Shown: positions 44,781-57,340, counted from the stretch's first letter. The stretch: DNA of 64,000 nt from Euptelea pleiosperma (GCA_035048495.1 CM068545.1:24028741-24092740); one strand, 5' to 3'. Notes: a model not told the origin generated them from the letters alone. Numbers and translations: made by a program.

Positions 44781-45975
44781 TGATGCATGATGATGAAAAT
44801 TAGCCTATATGAGGTGCGTAGATCAGAAATAAATTACCATAAGTAATAAGAAATTATAAAACTACTCCAACGATTACTACAAATATGTAGATATGCTACA
44901 AATAATTAACTTAGTTGTTTCGGAGGCTAGATCTCACAACCAAGTAGTGAAAAACCCTCAATTATTCCTTATAAAAAAACCCCTCAATTATTGATTGAAC
45001 GATCCAATGGAAGTAAGGACTTCCACTAGCTAGGGTTCAACCAACACTTGTAGGTTCACTTTAATTTCCCTTTTTAAGAGATTACAAGTTATTTGAAGTT
45101 CAGGAAGGTTTCTGGCAAGTTTTGGGGGCTTTCTGACAAGTATCAGATTTTAACTGGGTTTCGGGAGAAAAAGGAGAATTATGGAAAATTAGGGTTTGAG
45201 AAGAGGTTAAGGGTTTCAATAGTTACTGCAGGGATCTGGAAGTGTTTGGGGTTGCGGTAAGGGTTTTGGGAGGGTTTAGGGTGCCGTAATGAGAACTGGT
45301 GTAGGGAAGTTACTATTCATATAACACTATTCACAATTGTGTTCATGGGTTAGGGTTTAGAGATGGAAGGGGTACGGTTTGGGTTTTTTAGGTCAATCTT
45401 GATCCAAAAAAAAATAAAGATGGAGAAAGAGAAGGTAATAAGAGAGAAGAGATAGAGATAGAGATAACACCTTTCGGATTTGCATTGAGTAGCTTGGATT
45501 CGCACCAAGGAAGAAAAGAACAATCCATAAGAGATTTCTCAAGAGCAAAAAGTCAATATATTTCATCATCAATGAAAGATTACAACTAAAAGAGTTTATA
45601 TAATAACTCAAAACACCCTAATCTAATCTCAACCATCCATTTAATCTACTAGTTATAAAAAAATACAACAACTTAAAGTAATTAACCAAACTTATAATGA
45701 TGCCCCTAACTATGGGCTACTTGCAAAGACACCAAAAACTCTAAAAAACATCAAAATAAATTTAGAAAACTAATAAAAACTCTCCACAAGCTCCCTACGC
45801 AGCCCGCATGCATCTCTCTAATGTAGTCTTCAAGATGCACATGCATGTGGGGTCTTCTGCTCCCATAAATCACGGAGAACTGGGACCCACATAGTCATCA
45901 AAGTACAAAGACATGGGTATGGGCCCAGTTTTCCTCCTCTGGTACACTAGGTAAGGACGTGATGTCCTCATCACA
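44781..45975 (-). repeat. 5' LTR of the gypsy element
   Basis: About 1.2 kb. On the - strand it runs TGTGATGAGG...CATGCATCA. It carries a TATA-type motif (attatataaac) near 45600 and a CT-rich block downstream of it (45470-45420), consistent with a promoter and U5. Its central part (45075-45290) matches 63780-64000. Confidence 0.75.
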
Positions 45976-47311
45976 TAGACTCAATCTCTCAATCATTTAG
46001 ATTCCTCTTGAAACCGAGGCTCTAAGACACTACTTCCCCATCTGAATATAACAATTTATAATAGAGCAATTCTTTTTATCAGATATAGAGAAGCTCGGGA
46101 AATCCTCCCTGAGATAGGCTTCTCCACACCACCTGTCTTCCTAAAATTTGACTTATTCCCTAATCCCACCTTGTACATAATGCCTTCGGAAAAGTCTCCA
46201 AGTATCTTCATGTTGCTCTTCCAAACATTGCAACCATTTTTTTTTTTGAAACTGAACATATTCGGGCCTCTTAGAGCACCCGACTAGTCCACCGGGACAC
46301 GCTAGTTACCCCTCCACATGTGCCAAGTCTTCTGGGAGAGTTTTGATGTGGACTGAGCCACTTATTGTTACTCTTCCAGGAGGTGGCCCCAAGGAAAGTT
46401 AAACTGCAACCATAAGACGATTGAACTGCTTTGCTGTCCTATCCAGAGTCCGTGATCCCATATTTGCCACTATAGCCTTCTTCCAAAGGCTAGTAATCTC
46501 CACTCCAAACCTACACAACCATTTGCCCAACAATGCCTCGTTCATAATTTTGATGTTCTTGATCCCTAATTGGGACTTAGTACTACAAACTGTCTTCCAA
46601 TCTACTAGATGGTATCTGAGAACCTCAACTCTATCATTCCACAGAAAACCCCTCATGAACTTTTCCAGGATATTCGCAACACTCTGAGGGATGGTAAAGA
46701 GAGATAGGTAAAAGATAGGCGAACTAGAGAGAGTGTTTTTGATGAACACCAATTCCCCCTTCGGAAAGATATCTGGACTTCCAAGTAGCTAACCTGTTCC
46801 CAAATCTCTCTAAAACAGGATCCTAAAGCGCCTTAGATCTGTAGCTAGCTCCTAATGGAAGGCCCAAATACGTTGCTGGTAAACTATCAATTCCGCACCC
46901 TAGATTTCCTACCAAGCCTGCCATATTCTCCACCTTTCTCACTCCATACACCTTGCTTTTGGCTAGATTGATGCGTAAATCGGACACTGCTTCAAAGCAG
47001 CAAAGAAGACCTCTAAGAAACCTAAACTGAGAGATTGAAACCCCGAAGGAAAACAAGTGTATCGTCTACAAACTAAAGATGGTGATCGCGATAACCCTTA
47101 CACCCACCACAGAACCCTATATCTCCGCCCTATCCACAACTCTAGAAACCATTCTCCTCAAAACCTCCACCACTATAATAAATAAGAAAGGAGACAATGG
47201 ATATCCTTGTCTAATCCCCATCAAGCTCTTAAAGTATTTAGCTGGGCACCCATTAACTAAGACAGAGAAAGATGCCGAAGAGATATTTCCATATCCACTT
47301 CCTCCACTTCT
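45976..47311 (-). mobile_element. LINE B, 3' part
   Basis: - strand L1-type ORF2 fragments: [20 protein letters not shown] near 47210, RT thumb TYLGLPLGASYRSK near 46850, then KNTLSSSPIFYLSLF near 46720 and, after the SINE-like insert, VWKSNMKILG near 46210. It ends with FKRNL (near 46015), where the gypsy 5' LTR begins, so its 3' UTR and tail are lost or displaced. Copia 1 separates it from its upstream half. Confidence 0.8.
46229..46413 (-). mobile_element. SINE-like element with 9-bp target duplication
   Basis: The insert (46238-46404, 167 bp) is flanked by identical 9-mers TGCAACCAT (46229-46237 and 46405-46413). On the - strand it ends in a poly(A) run (11 T on the + strand from 46237). 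Its 3' half reads gtgtcccggtggactagtcg, which resembles the 3' region of plant Au-type SINEs as I remember them. A clear pol III B box is not seen. It sits inside the LINE B ORF2, whose frame continues on both sides. Confidence 0.7.
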
Positions 47312-47506
47312 TGTTATTGGAGACATATTTTATACGTATTCTACTTGTAAAGGGTAGTCTTGTAAATACCTCATAGCGAGGGGTATTTTTTTGTCTTTGT
47401 TATGGCCTTCGTATAAATAATAGTTTTGGGAGTCATGTGTAGCATCTCTTCTCTCTCCTCTTTTTCTTGCATTTGTGAAACCCCAACCCTAGAAAATAAT
47501 TCAACT
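47312..47506 (+). repeat. Copia 1 5' LTR
   Basis: 195 bp, starting tgttattggagacatatttt. It has a TATA-type tataaataatag near 47412 and ends ttcaact before the primer-binding site TGGTATCAGAGC. Confidence 0.85.
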
Positions 47507-47518
47507 TGGTATCAGAGC
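47507..47518 (+). promoter_or_regulatory. Copia 1 primer-binding site
   Basis: TGGTATCAGAGC, the standard plant copia tRNA-iMet site, directly after the LTR. Confidence 0.9.
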
Positions 47519-48183
47519 AACAATCAAAGATCATTGAAGGAGAATCGACCGGAGAACTTCCAGTTGGGTTTGGCCAGGCTGATGACGTCATCAGCATCGT
47601 ACGTTTGACGTCAGCAATCGTACGGACAGGCCGGGTTGCAGCTCCACCTACATCTTGGTCAAAGGTGATTTTTTACGAATTATGGTGATTTTTGCCGAAT
47701 TTTTTGGGCCCTTTATGATTGTTTTAGCCCTTCTCCTTCGAATAGTCTGAAAAAATTATTTTCCGATCTGTGAATGTTTCTGATCTGAAAAAGGTTTTTT
47801 GCCCTTGTTTGGTGCTTACTTTTACTTACCTATTATGGTAACAATCCATTGCCACCAACCCCCATCGATTCTATAGCCTTTTGGGACTTCGGTGAAGATT
47901 TTTCTCACCTTTTTCATACCGCCGATGGCTTTTTTAGCCATTTTTGGGCACAATTTCACTTCTTAGCCTTATTGCTTCCTTCGGGTGGGGTTGTTTAAGT
48001 TTTTAACACTCTTCTCCTCTGGATCTAACCTGTAAGATATGGATTTCCGTCTCAAGTGCATCTTATTTATATGCCTTGGTGTGTTTCGGGCTGTTTTTTG
48101 AGCTGTTATCCACTCAGATCTACCCCAATTATTGTTTGGTTGGTAGCCAACCATTGTGTCTTGTGTTCTGCCTTGGTGTAGTT

Positions 48184-49325
48184 ATGTCTACTGAAGGGAA
48201 TCTTGGAGCGTCCACAGTGGGCACGGAAGCCACCTCTAGTTGTGACAGAGGGTCTATGGTGCCTCACATGGTCTTGGAAAACCCTGGACTGTAGATCACG
48301 ACTGTGAAGTTAGATGAGAAGAATTATCTAGAGTGGTCACAGGTAGCCATGATGTTCATAGGCGACCATGGGAAGATGGGTTATCTTACAGGTCGTGTTA
48401 CGGAACTTGCAACACCTAAAGATCCACAATATGAGAAATGGGAGATGGAGAACCTTACTATGATGTCTTGGCTCATCAGCTCCATGCAGCCCCATATCAG
48501 TCGTGGCTTCATTTTCTTGCGTACGGCTTATGAAGTTTGGGAATTTACTCAGAAGACTTATTATCAACAACAGAATATTGGCCGGGCTTTTCAGCTCAAA
48601 CAAAGCATTGCTCGACTTCAACTGGAGAAGTCTCTATCTGATTACTTTGCCACCCTGAGGAGTATGTGGGAGGAGTTGGATCACTACCATGCCTTCCACC
48701 CCACTGGTTCAGAGAACATCTCCAGCTATCAGAAGTATGTGGAAAAGAATCGTATCTTTGAGTTCCTTTCAGGGCTCAATCTTGACTATGAGTTGGCTAG
48801 TGTTCAGATCCTGAGTCATCGAGTAGATCTACCCTCTCTGGAAGAGGTGATTTCTTATGTTTAGAGTGAGGAGTACAGACATAGTTCTATGGCACTACAT
48901 CCTCCTCTCGAACGATTAGCGCTTGTTAAGTATTCTTATGGCGGTTTCAGCTCACAGTTTTAGCACTTCCAGAAGCCGAAGACTTTTCCTTCTTCTGCAC
49001 CCAGCCAACAATATGCTTCTTCCACTATTGGGAAGCCCTCCAGGGAGAGGCCCAAGTGTGACCGTTGTGGCAAGTTGGGGGATGTGATGGACAAGTGTTG
49101 GGTTCTATATGGCAAGCCTCCACGCTCTAGCCTACTTGGATTCTCTGGAGCTCACTCTGCGAGCATGGATACTCTTGGGACATCTTCTGGGCAGCCTCTT
49201 CAGCTTTCTGCTTCTGCTCCTATGCCCTCACCTTCTCCCAACTCTGCATCAAAGATTGAGACTCTTCGACGCTTGTTCGCCCAGTTGGACGGTACTTCTG
49301 CCACATCCTCCACCTCCTTCGCGTA
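48184..49325 (+). pseudogene. Copia 1 gag remnant
   Basis: The start is MSTEGNLGAS (48184). A stop at 48292 precedes the capsid region LDEKNYLEWSQVAMMFIG. The YEKWEMENLTMMSWLISSM and MWEELDHYHAFHP blocks are typical of copia gag (UBN2-type). A second stop lies at 48862. The zinc knuckle near 49055 reads CDRCGKLGDVMDKC, with Asp where His is required, so it is broken. Confidence 0.8.
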
Positions 49326-49379
49326 GTCAAATACTACTAGTACTGCTCATCATGTGTCTACTCCTTCACCCAATCCCAC

Positions 49380-51890
49380 CTGGATCATTGATTTAGGTGC
49401 CTAGGAGCACATGACGAGTATGTCCTCTTTGTTTTCTACTTACTCTATTTGTTCTGGTACAGATAAAGTCAAAGTTGCTGATGGGACTTTATCTTCAGTA
49501 TCAGGGAAGAGAACCGTCATTCTCTCTTCTCAAATCCCTTTGTCCGCTGTTTTACATATTCCCAAATTTACTTCAAATCTTTTATCTTTTACTGCCTTAA
49601 CTCAAAAATTGAACTGTAGTGTCACTATCTTCCCTGCGACTTGTGTCTTTCAGGACCTAGAGACGAGGAGGATGATCGGCACTGGATGTGAGGCTGATGG
49701 CCTCTATCTTCTGGATGGACTACCTTCTGAGCCGGCAACACTTCAGTTGCATAGTAGTAGTCGTAGGAGTGTGTAGTCAGTCATGTGTTGGCATGTCCGT
49801 CTGGGGCATGTTTCCTTTCAGTACTTGAAGATATTATAAACTGCTTTATTTCTTTATGTTTCTTTATCAGAACTGCATTGTGAAACCTGCGAGCTGTCTA
49901 AACATTGTAGAACAAATTATCCTTCCAGAGGTAATAGATGTTTTGTTCCCCTTTGATATTGTGCACTCTGATGTTTGGGGTCTTGCCCCTGTTACTGCTA
50001 TATATGGATTTTGATATTTTGTTACCTTTGTCGATGATTACACTCGTTGTACGTGGGTCTATCTTATGAAGATCAAAGATGAAGTTCATTCCATCTTTAA
50101 GGGTTTTCATAAGATGATCCAGACCCAGTATGGGGCCTCCATCAAGGTCCTTCGTTCTGACCAAGGAGGATAATATATGTATGGAGACCTCCAACAATAC
50201 TTTTTGGACCATGGGATTTGTCATTAGAACTCTTGCAGTTACACACTTCAGCAGAATGGTGTGGATGAAAGAAAGATGTGTCACCTTTCTGAGGTTGCCC
50301 GCTCTCTTTTGATCGGCTCCCATATGCTCAAGTCCTATTGGTCAGATGTCGTTCTCATTGCAGCCTACTTGACTAACCGGATGCCTTCCCGTGTTTTACA
50401 CCTGAAGTCCCCCTATCAAGTTCTTTCCTGCAATTCTTTCCTATTTATTGTTCCTCCTCACATATTTGGGTGTGTCTGCTATGTCCATAATTTAGCCCCC
50501 CCACAAAACTTGATCCCAAAGCACTTAAATGTGTGTTTCTTGGATATTCTTCCTCTCACAAGGGGTATAAGTATTACCATCCGCTGTCTGGAAAAAAAAT
50601 TGTATCCAAGGATGTCACTTTCCGTGAGGACGTCTCTTATTTCTCCCCGACCTCTCTTCAGGGGAAGAGAAACAATGAAGAGTGGTCGAACCCCTCATGG
50701 GAAGTTCCTCTTCCAGTTGTGTCCCTATCACCTCTTCCTAAAATACTTGAGAGATCCCAGCCTAGCTCACCTATTACTGTGACGGACAGTGTTCCTGGAG
50801 CTCAGGGGGAGCTTAAAGTCTATAGAAGAAGAGGAAAGGCTGTAGTTGATCCAGTTCCAGTTGTGCCATCCTTGGACCTAGGTAATATTTCTCCTTCCAT
50901 ACCTGTTGTCCTTTCTTCAATTGATATGTGTGCTTCTGATCATCTCCTTGTTGCTTTGAGGAAAGGCACTAGGAGTTGCACCACTCGACATCCTTTGAGC
51001 AACTACGTCTCATATGAGGCCTTGTCTTCTTCGTACAAGGCCTTTGTTACATCTATTCTACCATTCCTATTCCATCTTCTGTGGCAGAAGGCTTGGGGCA
51101 TCCTAAGTGGAGAGTTGCTATGGTAGAAGAGATGAGTGCTCTTGATAAGAATCGCACGTGGGAGCTCGTTGAATTGCCAAGAGGCGAGAAGCCCGTTGGG
51201 TGCATATGGGTATTCATTGTGAAATATAATGCAGATGGGTCAATTGAGAAGTACAAGGCTCGGTTGGTAGCCAAGGGGTACACTTAGACTCATGGGATAG
51301 ATTACGTGGAGACATTTGCACTTGTGGCGAAAATGAACCCCATAAGGGTTTTGCTGTTCTTAGCAGCAAACCAGTCATGGTCCTTGCATCAGCTAGATGT
51401 CAAGAATGCCTTTCTGCATGGTGACTTACATGAAGAAGTGTACATGGATCCTCCACCCGGTTTCATCTCACCAGGGGAAAGTGGGAAATTGTGTAGATTG
51501 AGAAAGGCTCTCTATGGCCTTAAACAATCCCCAAGAGCCTGGTTTGAGAGATTTACTTTGGTAGTAAAGAGGCTGGGCTATACTTAGAGCCAGGCGGATC
51601 ACACTTTGTTTGTCAAGCATCAAGAAATGAGCACCATCATCCTTATTGTCTACGTTGATGACATCATTCATATAGAGAATGATACAACAGAGGTAGCCAA
51701 ACCAAAGGGACATCTCGCAGAAGAATTTGAGACCAAAGATCTAAGACTTCTCAAGTATTTTCTGGGTATAGAGGTTGCAAGATCCAGCCAAGGGATCTTC
51801 ATCTCTCAGAGAAAATATGTTCTAGACTTGCTAAGAGATTCTGGGAAGCAGGGAGCGAAGTTGGGCATGCGAGATATATATGTGCCAACT
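49380..51890 (+). pseudogene. Copia 1 pol remnant (PR, IN, RT)
   Basis: Protease: DLGA near 49388 where the family has DSGA, followed by a stop and MTSMSSLFSTYS. GAG-pre-integrase lies near 49790. Integrase core is near 50030-50330, with frame changes and a stop in the core (GG then TAA near 50170). RT: KPVGCIWVFIVKYNADGSIE near 51200, QLDVKNAFLHGDLHEEVYM near 51390, LYGLKQSPRAWF near 51520 and catalytic YVDD near 51652. Stops also lie at 51125, 51287 and 51587. RNase H is deleted after 51850. Confidence 0.8.
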
Positions 51891-51900
51891 TGAGGGGGAG

Positions 51901-52108
51901 TATTATCTGAGACGTATTTTATACGTATTTTACATGTAAAGGGTAGTCTTGGAAATACCTCACAGTGAGGGGTAATTTTTGTCTTTGTAATGGCCTTCAT
52001 ATAAATAATAGTTTTGGGAGCATGTGAGCTACACATGACATCACCTTTCTCTCCTCTCTCCTCTTCTTCTTGCATTTGTGAAACCCTAACCCTAGAAGAT
52101 CATTCAAC
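51901..52108 (+). repeat. Copia 1 3' LTR
   Basis: 208 bp, matching 47312-47506 with a small length difference near 52020-52045 and a TG to TA change at its first two bases. Confidence 0.85.
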
Positions 52109-53764
52109 TCTTCTCACAAAAGCCCATCTTGCGGAGCATATAGTCCATGATCTCCAGTTAATGTGATCATACGCATTCTCTATGTCGATTTTGCAAACAA
52201 TCCCTGGAATCCCCGCCCTTGACCTTGAATCAATGCACTTGTTAGTCATAAGAATTCCATAATTTGTCTACCCCTAGCAAAAATTCCTTGAGCTGGCGAG
52301 ACCGAGGACAGAACTCTACGAATTTTTGTAGCTTTCCAAAATCTTGTACACACTCTACCAAGCTGATAGGTTTGTACCCTGAAATATCATCCACCCCTTG
52401 TTTCTTAGGAATCATAGCAATAAAGGTACTATTGGAAGTATAATCTAAGTAACCATCCTCTTGGAACTCTTACACCACCTTCATGATGTTTGGCCCAACT
52501 ACATCCTGACACTGCCTGAAGAAAGCTAGAGTAAAACTTTCAGGCCCATTGGCTTTGTCTCCTAACAACGTAGAAACAAAGCTCAATTTTTTTTTCCTCA
52601 GGGTCTTTCCAACCAATCGTGATCCTCAGAGCTAATGCTATCAAAATGTAAACCATCTAGAAATGGTTATAAAGAAGAAGGTTTGGTATACAACTTAAAA
52701 TAGTAATCAACCACTCCCTTCCTAATGCTATCTTCGTCCTTCAAAATATTGCCATGTACCTCAAGGCGCGATGTGATTGCATCTTCTATGAGAGTTCACC
52801 ATTTGTGAAAAAATTTAATATTGTTGTCACCTTTAACCACTTTAACTCTAGATTTCTATTTCCAATTGAGTTCCTCCATCATCACCAAATGTTGATATTC
52901 CACTTTGAGGTTAACTCTCTTGTTGTGATCCTCTAGAAACAAAGGGTGTTCCTCTTCCTTGCTATCAATCAACAAAATCTCAAGTACTAAACATTCCTTT
53001 GATCTACCCTCCCAAACTCCTCCCTATTCCTCTGCTTAATCTTATCTTTAAGCAGTTTAAATTTATGCCTGAACACTTTCTCCGCTCTCCCTATGAAAGA
53101 AAAAAAGTTCCACCACTCTGCCACCGTCTCCTTGAATTTCGAACAAAGTAGGCACATATTTTCAAAATGAAAAGGACAAGGGTGATTACGAATTCCACCA
53201 CAATCAAGGAGAAGAGGCACATGATCAGAAGTGGGTCTGAGAATCGTCAATTGAGGAACTCCTGAAAAATGTTCTTCCCATTTATCGAAGACAAATAATT
53301 TGTCCAACCCGCAAAGAGTAGGAGTTTCCTGATTATTGGACCACATGAATTTGCCCCCTCCCAATGGAAGATCCATAAGAAAATTCCTGTTAATGAATTC
53401 GCCAAACTCCATATTTTTAGTTACCCTATCTCCATTTTTTTCATGAGAGAAATAAATGACATTAAAGTCCCCACCAATACGCCACGGGAGGTCCCATAGC
53501 CCTCCACATCATCCCGTTCCTCCCAAAATTGAGACGGAAACACCTCTCTGTAGGACCATAAACCCCTGAAAGCATCCAAGAGAAATGTTCCCCCACACAT
53601 TTACATAAGATTGACACCGAGAAGGTGGCCTCCACCACATCAACCACCTTTAAAAGTTTACGATCCCAAATAATCACAATACCTTCAGAAGGGTTGATAG
53701 CCGGAAGGTCGTGCCACCCAAAATATTTAAAGCCACACAATTCTTTGATGACTAAAGATTGCAT
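52109..53764 (-). pseudogene. LINE B ORF2 remnant, endonuclease to RT start
   Basis: Frameshifts separate the endonuclease into two frames (53764-53462 and 53412-52987), and stops appear in the RT N-terminal region (near 52480 and 52240). The endonuclease block SDHVPLLLDCG is complete. The linker between endonuclease and RT (FRHKFKLLKDKIKQRNREEF) corresponds to the one duplicated in LINE D. The protein is not functional. Confidence 0.75.
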
Positions 53765-53989
53765 CTTCGTTTCCTAAATCATCACCACTTTGGCTCCCCA
53801 TCTTCTAATCACACTTTTGACAATCACTCGTTTCTCCTTGCTCCCCAAACCAAAATTTCAAGACAAGATTTTGCCATTCACACTAACATCACTGGAGTTA
53901 AGCTAGCATGCCAATCTATGGAGTTCTTGAGACAATCTAGCAGCCTTTTATCTGAGAGAAGGACTAAGACTCCCTCTCTACTGGGCTGA

Positions 53990-55620
53990 TAGGAGCCTCC
54001 TCAATAGCCAAATGTTTGCCTTCAATGGTTAATGAATCCTGATCTACTAACCCTTCCTCACTCCCCTCAGATCTGTGTTGCTCTAAAACAACCCTTCATA
54101 GCTAAATCAAGAGACCCTCTACTGCCCTTCGGAACCTTAAGAGAAACCGCCATAGATTTCAGAAGATGCAACACTTCTTCTTCATGCCCAGCAAAAGAGA
54201 GACCTAAAGAAACCCATATCCTCAGAATATTCGAGACAAGCCAATCAGAAATATCAACCTCCCTCATAGAAAGCCCATTGACTGTGGGAGACCTGGAGGG
54301 TTGCCCTCAGTTGAAACCAGCTCGCTTGTAGCCTACCTCCCAACTATGTTCATTGCTTGCTCAAATGAGACCATATCCAGACCTCCCTTGGGGTCACAAC
54401 CACAATCTCATCCGGATCTACTAGAAGATTCTCTGGGGTGCTGGAAACAACATTATTTGGAAGGCTGAGAACCACAAGAACCGAAAAACTCCTAACCGAG
54501 TTACCCCTCCATCTGACCATACCTTAGTTCCCTAGAGAAACACATACTTGATACGAAGTCACCTCCTTCTCTTTGTTCTTGACACTTGAAACCAATACTA
54601 GCAAGTAGTTCCTTGGCATTATTGCCTACCATGCACACCGGTTGAACACTGACAAACTCCTTTCCTAACCCTCATAAACCGGCAAGGCTATATGCTCGAA
54701 AGGGGAAAATGACAACAAATAGGAACTAGGATCTCCTCCAACAGTCCAAACCAAAAGAACTAAGAACTTCGGCTCTACGAATGAGAATGGACTCGCAAAC
54801 TCGACCCACGTACCCTCTTCCCAAGATCCAGTCCACAACATCTCTGCCTGTGACTTGATCCACATGCCTTCTACTTGAGAATTGACCCGTGAACTCCATA
54901 CTCGTGATCCAACCTAGGTCCCTGTGATCGGACCGAGGTCCCCGAGATTAGACCTAGGTCCTCGATATTTGACCTAGATCCCCAAGATTCGACCTAGGTC
55001 CGATAAACCTCAGGTCGATGTGTACCCAGTTATGCCTGAACCACCCACTATCTGTCCTACCTTACCATGCCACCTTTCGCTCGGCGTGGGACACGTGGTT
55101 GGCTCCTCTTTCCTCCAACGTGTCTCGCCACCCAGACGTAGCTTGTTAAAATACCCCTTCGCTGAGACACTCTATCGCCTTTAGCCTGCGCAACTCCTCT
55201 CCTCTCCCCTCCGCCATGTGGCTCGTGCGACGGATAGCATCAGACAACGGCGCCTCTCGCGCCACATAATCATTTCTTCCAACTGTACTGCTACCAACTA
55301 CTTCGTTGTGTAGCATCAACGACAGAGGCTCAGCTTAACCTGATTTCACTTGAGGCACTGCGATCAACCTGCCTAAAAGAATAACTGGCGACGTTTGCAC
55401 CACCTCATCCCAAGGAGTTGAAAGAGAGACTCCTCGATAAACCTCCCTTGCATCTACCATATCCAGCATCACTGAGAACACACAACCCCTGTCAGAGATG
55501 TCTATTGCTCTAGGAATATTAGACGCCTTTCCACCTACCTTCAACTGAAGAAACCTCAAATCGGAACACGATCAACAAGCTTTATCCACTTCCAACAAGC
55601 CTCCCGCCAGCCTACCTAAA
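53990..55620 (-). pseudogene. LINE B ORF1-like remnant
   Basis: Broken - strand frames upstream of the endonuclease (55559-55335, 54865-54665, 54267-54067). By position this is the ORF1 protein. A repeated gacctaggtcc motif near 54910-55000 lies within it. I see no complete zinc knuckle. The assignment rests mainly on position. Confidence 0.45.
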
Positions 55621-55675
55621 CAATTGAAAATAGTCGAATTGAGGATTAGGGTTCCAAGAGAAGGGAAGAGAAGAA

Positions 55676-55827
55676 GAAGAGAGAAAGAGATTAGGGTTTT
55701 CTTGAGAGCATGTGTAAATTACTCGACTCCCTACTCTTTATAATATATGAGAAAAACACTATGGACAAGAATGCCCTTACAATATGTACAGGGTCCCTTA
55801 TAACATAAAGGGTACACCATGACAACA
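55676..55827 (-). repeat. Copia 2 3' LTR
   Basis: About 150 bp, starting on the - strand TGTTGTCATGGTGTACCC and preceded by the purine tract ttgaggggaag (55838-55828). It is nearly identical to 63249-63398. Confidence 0.85.
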
Positions 55828-55839
55828 CTTCCCCTCAAC

Positions 55840-57340
55840 TTGGTGTGTAGATATCTATCATGCCAACTTGCTAAGACACTGATGTAGTTGATGATTGGAG
55901 ACTCCCTTCGTGAATACAATGGCTACTTGCTCTTCGGTCTTCATGAATGGAATACAAACCTCTCTAGATAGAATCTTTTCTCGTATGAAGTGTCTGTCCA
56001 CTTCAATGTGTTTTGCACGATCATGTTGAATTGGATTGTGTTATATTGATGGCAGCCTTGTTATCACAATAAAGGCTAAGTGGATTAATAACAGGAAATC
56101 CCAGCTCTGCAACTAAAATCCTCAACCACAACATCTCGCACAAGCCATGAGCCATGGCACGGAACTCCGCTTTTGCACTTGATCGAGCCACAACTGGCTG
56201 CTTCTTACTCCTCCATGTCACAAGGTTGCCTCCAAGAAAGGTGCAATATTCAGATCATCTTTGGCACTGGCCCAGTCTGCGTCTGTATAGGATTCCACTC
56301 ATGTGACTATTCTATTTGAAGAGGAGTCCCAGACCAAGAGAGGATTTGAGATACCTCAAAATCTTGTTCGCTGCCTCCAAGTGGGTCTCTCTGGGTGAGT
56401 GCATGTATTGGCTAATCACACTGACAACATATGCAATGTCCGGCCTCGTCAAGGAGAGGTAGATCAATTTGCCAACAAGTCTTTGAAAGCTCTCAACATC
56501 CTTCAGTAACGTACTATGAGCATCTCCCAGCTTGTGATTCTGCTCTATAGGGGTGTTTACAGGCTTGGCCTCTAATTTCACTGTGTCCTTAAGAAGGTCA
56601 AGAATATACTTTCTTTGGGAGATGAAGATCCCCTGACTTGATCTAGCCACCTCTATACCCAAAAAGTATTTTAGGGTCCCAAATCCTTTGTTTCAAACTC
56701 ACTTGCCAAGTAATTTTTTAGCTTTGCAACCTCTGTTGCGTCATTACCCATCACAATGATGTCGTCCACGTAGACTATAAGGTCAGTGATGCTCTTTCCC
56801 TGGAGTTTAACAAACAGGGTATGATCGGCTTGACTTTGAACCCAGAGTTTTGTCAGCCCTGGTAAATCTCTCAAACCAGGCTCTAGGGGACTACTTTAGT
56901 CCATATAAGGACTTTTTCTGTCTACATACTTTCTTGTTACCTCTTGTTGGTAGAAAACCGGGGGGAGGAATTACGTATACTTCTTCCTCGAGATCTCCAT
57001 GAAGGAAATCATTCTTCATGTCCAATTGGTGAAGAGGCCATGACTGGTTAGCTGCCAATGATACAAGCACCCTGATGGAGTTCATCTTGGCAACTGGGGC
57101 AAATGTCTCTACATAGTCAATCCCGTATGTCTGAGAGTATCCCTTGGCTACCAGTCTAGCCTTGTACGTCTCTACTCATCCATCTGCCTTGTACTTCACT
57201 GTGTAGACCCATCTGCAGCCGATTGGTTTCTTCCCTCTAGGTAAGTCAACCAGTTCCCACTTTTTGTTCTTCTCCAAGGCTCTCATTTTTTCCAACATTG
57301 CATCCTTCCATTTAAGATGCTTTAATCCTTCCACCACTGA
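55840..57340 (-). pseudogene. Copia 2 RT-RNase H remnant
   Basis: RT blocks on the - strand: LVDLPRGKKPIGCRWVYTVK near 57220, QLDMKNDFLHGDLEEEVYV near 57010, LYGLK then a stop and SPRAWFERF near 56890, and catalytic IVYVDDIIVMGND near 56770. RNase H: SLTRPDIAYVVSVISQYMHS near 56440 and SSAKAEFRAMAHGLCEMLWL near 56150, with YCDNKAAI near 56065. Frames change near 56880, 56665 and 56290. The end reads IDIYTPS near 55850. Confidence 0.8.

Larger units (their letters stand above)
39937..45975 (-). mobile_element. Ty3/gypsy chromovirus-type element, degenerate
   Basis: On the - strand the order is 5' LTR (45975-44781), primer-binding site, gag, protease, RT-RNase H, integrase and chromodomain, then a purine tract and only the first ~60 bp of the 3' LTR (39997-39937). 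The right end sits inside LINE B. The left end is joined to repeat Y, so most of the 3' LTR is lost. Stop codons and frameshifts occur in every gene. Confidence 0.85.
47307..52113 (+). mobile_element. Copia 1, inserted in LINE B (target duplication CTTCT)
   Basis: 5' LTR 47312-47506, primer-binding site 47507-47518, gag-PR-IN-RT remnants, purine tract ttgagggggag (51890-51900) and 3' LTR 51901-52108. Identical CTTCT 5-mers flank it (47307-47311 and 52109-52113). The LINE B frame continues across the site once the insertion is set aside. The RNase H part is missing: RT ends at LLRDSGKQGAK and the next residues already belong to the end of the polyprotein (DIYVPT). Confidence 0.9.
52109..55675 (-). 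mobile_element. LINE B, 5' part (ORF1-like, endonuclease, RT start)
   Basis: On the - strand: ORF1-like remnants (55559-54067; includes EVDISDWLVSNILRIWVSLG), endonuclease pieces at 53764-53462 (IIWDRKLLKVVD; MLSGVYGP) and 53412-52987 (SDHVPLLLDCGG), then the start of RT (52580-52120) with several stops (IPKKQGVDDISGYKPISLV). RT continues at 47311 downward beyond copia 1. The 5' boundary near 55675 abuts copia 2. It resembles LINE D in domain order but is a different copy. Confidence 0.75.

Noticed and set aside
46261..46345. A tRNA gene
   Set aside because: The block resembles a SINE 3' tail. No cloverleaf or A/B box pair could be drawn.
49898..50323. A - strand 141-codon frame inside copia 1
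   Set aside because: It is the antisense of the integrase region, whose + strand blocks are recognisable.
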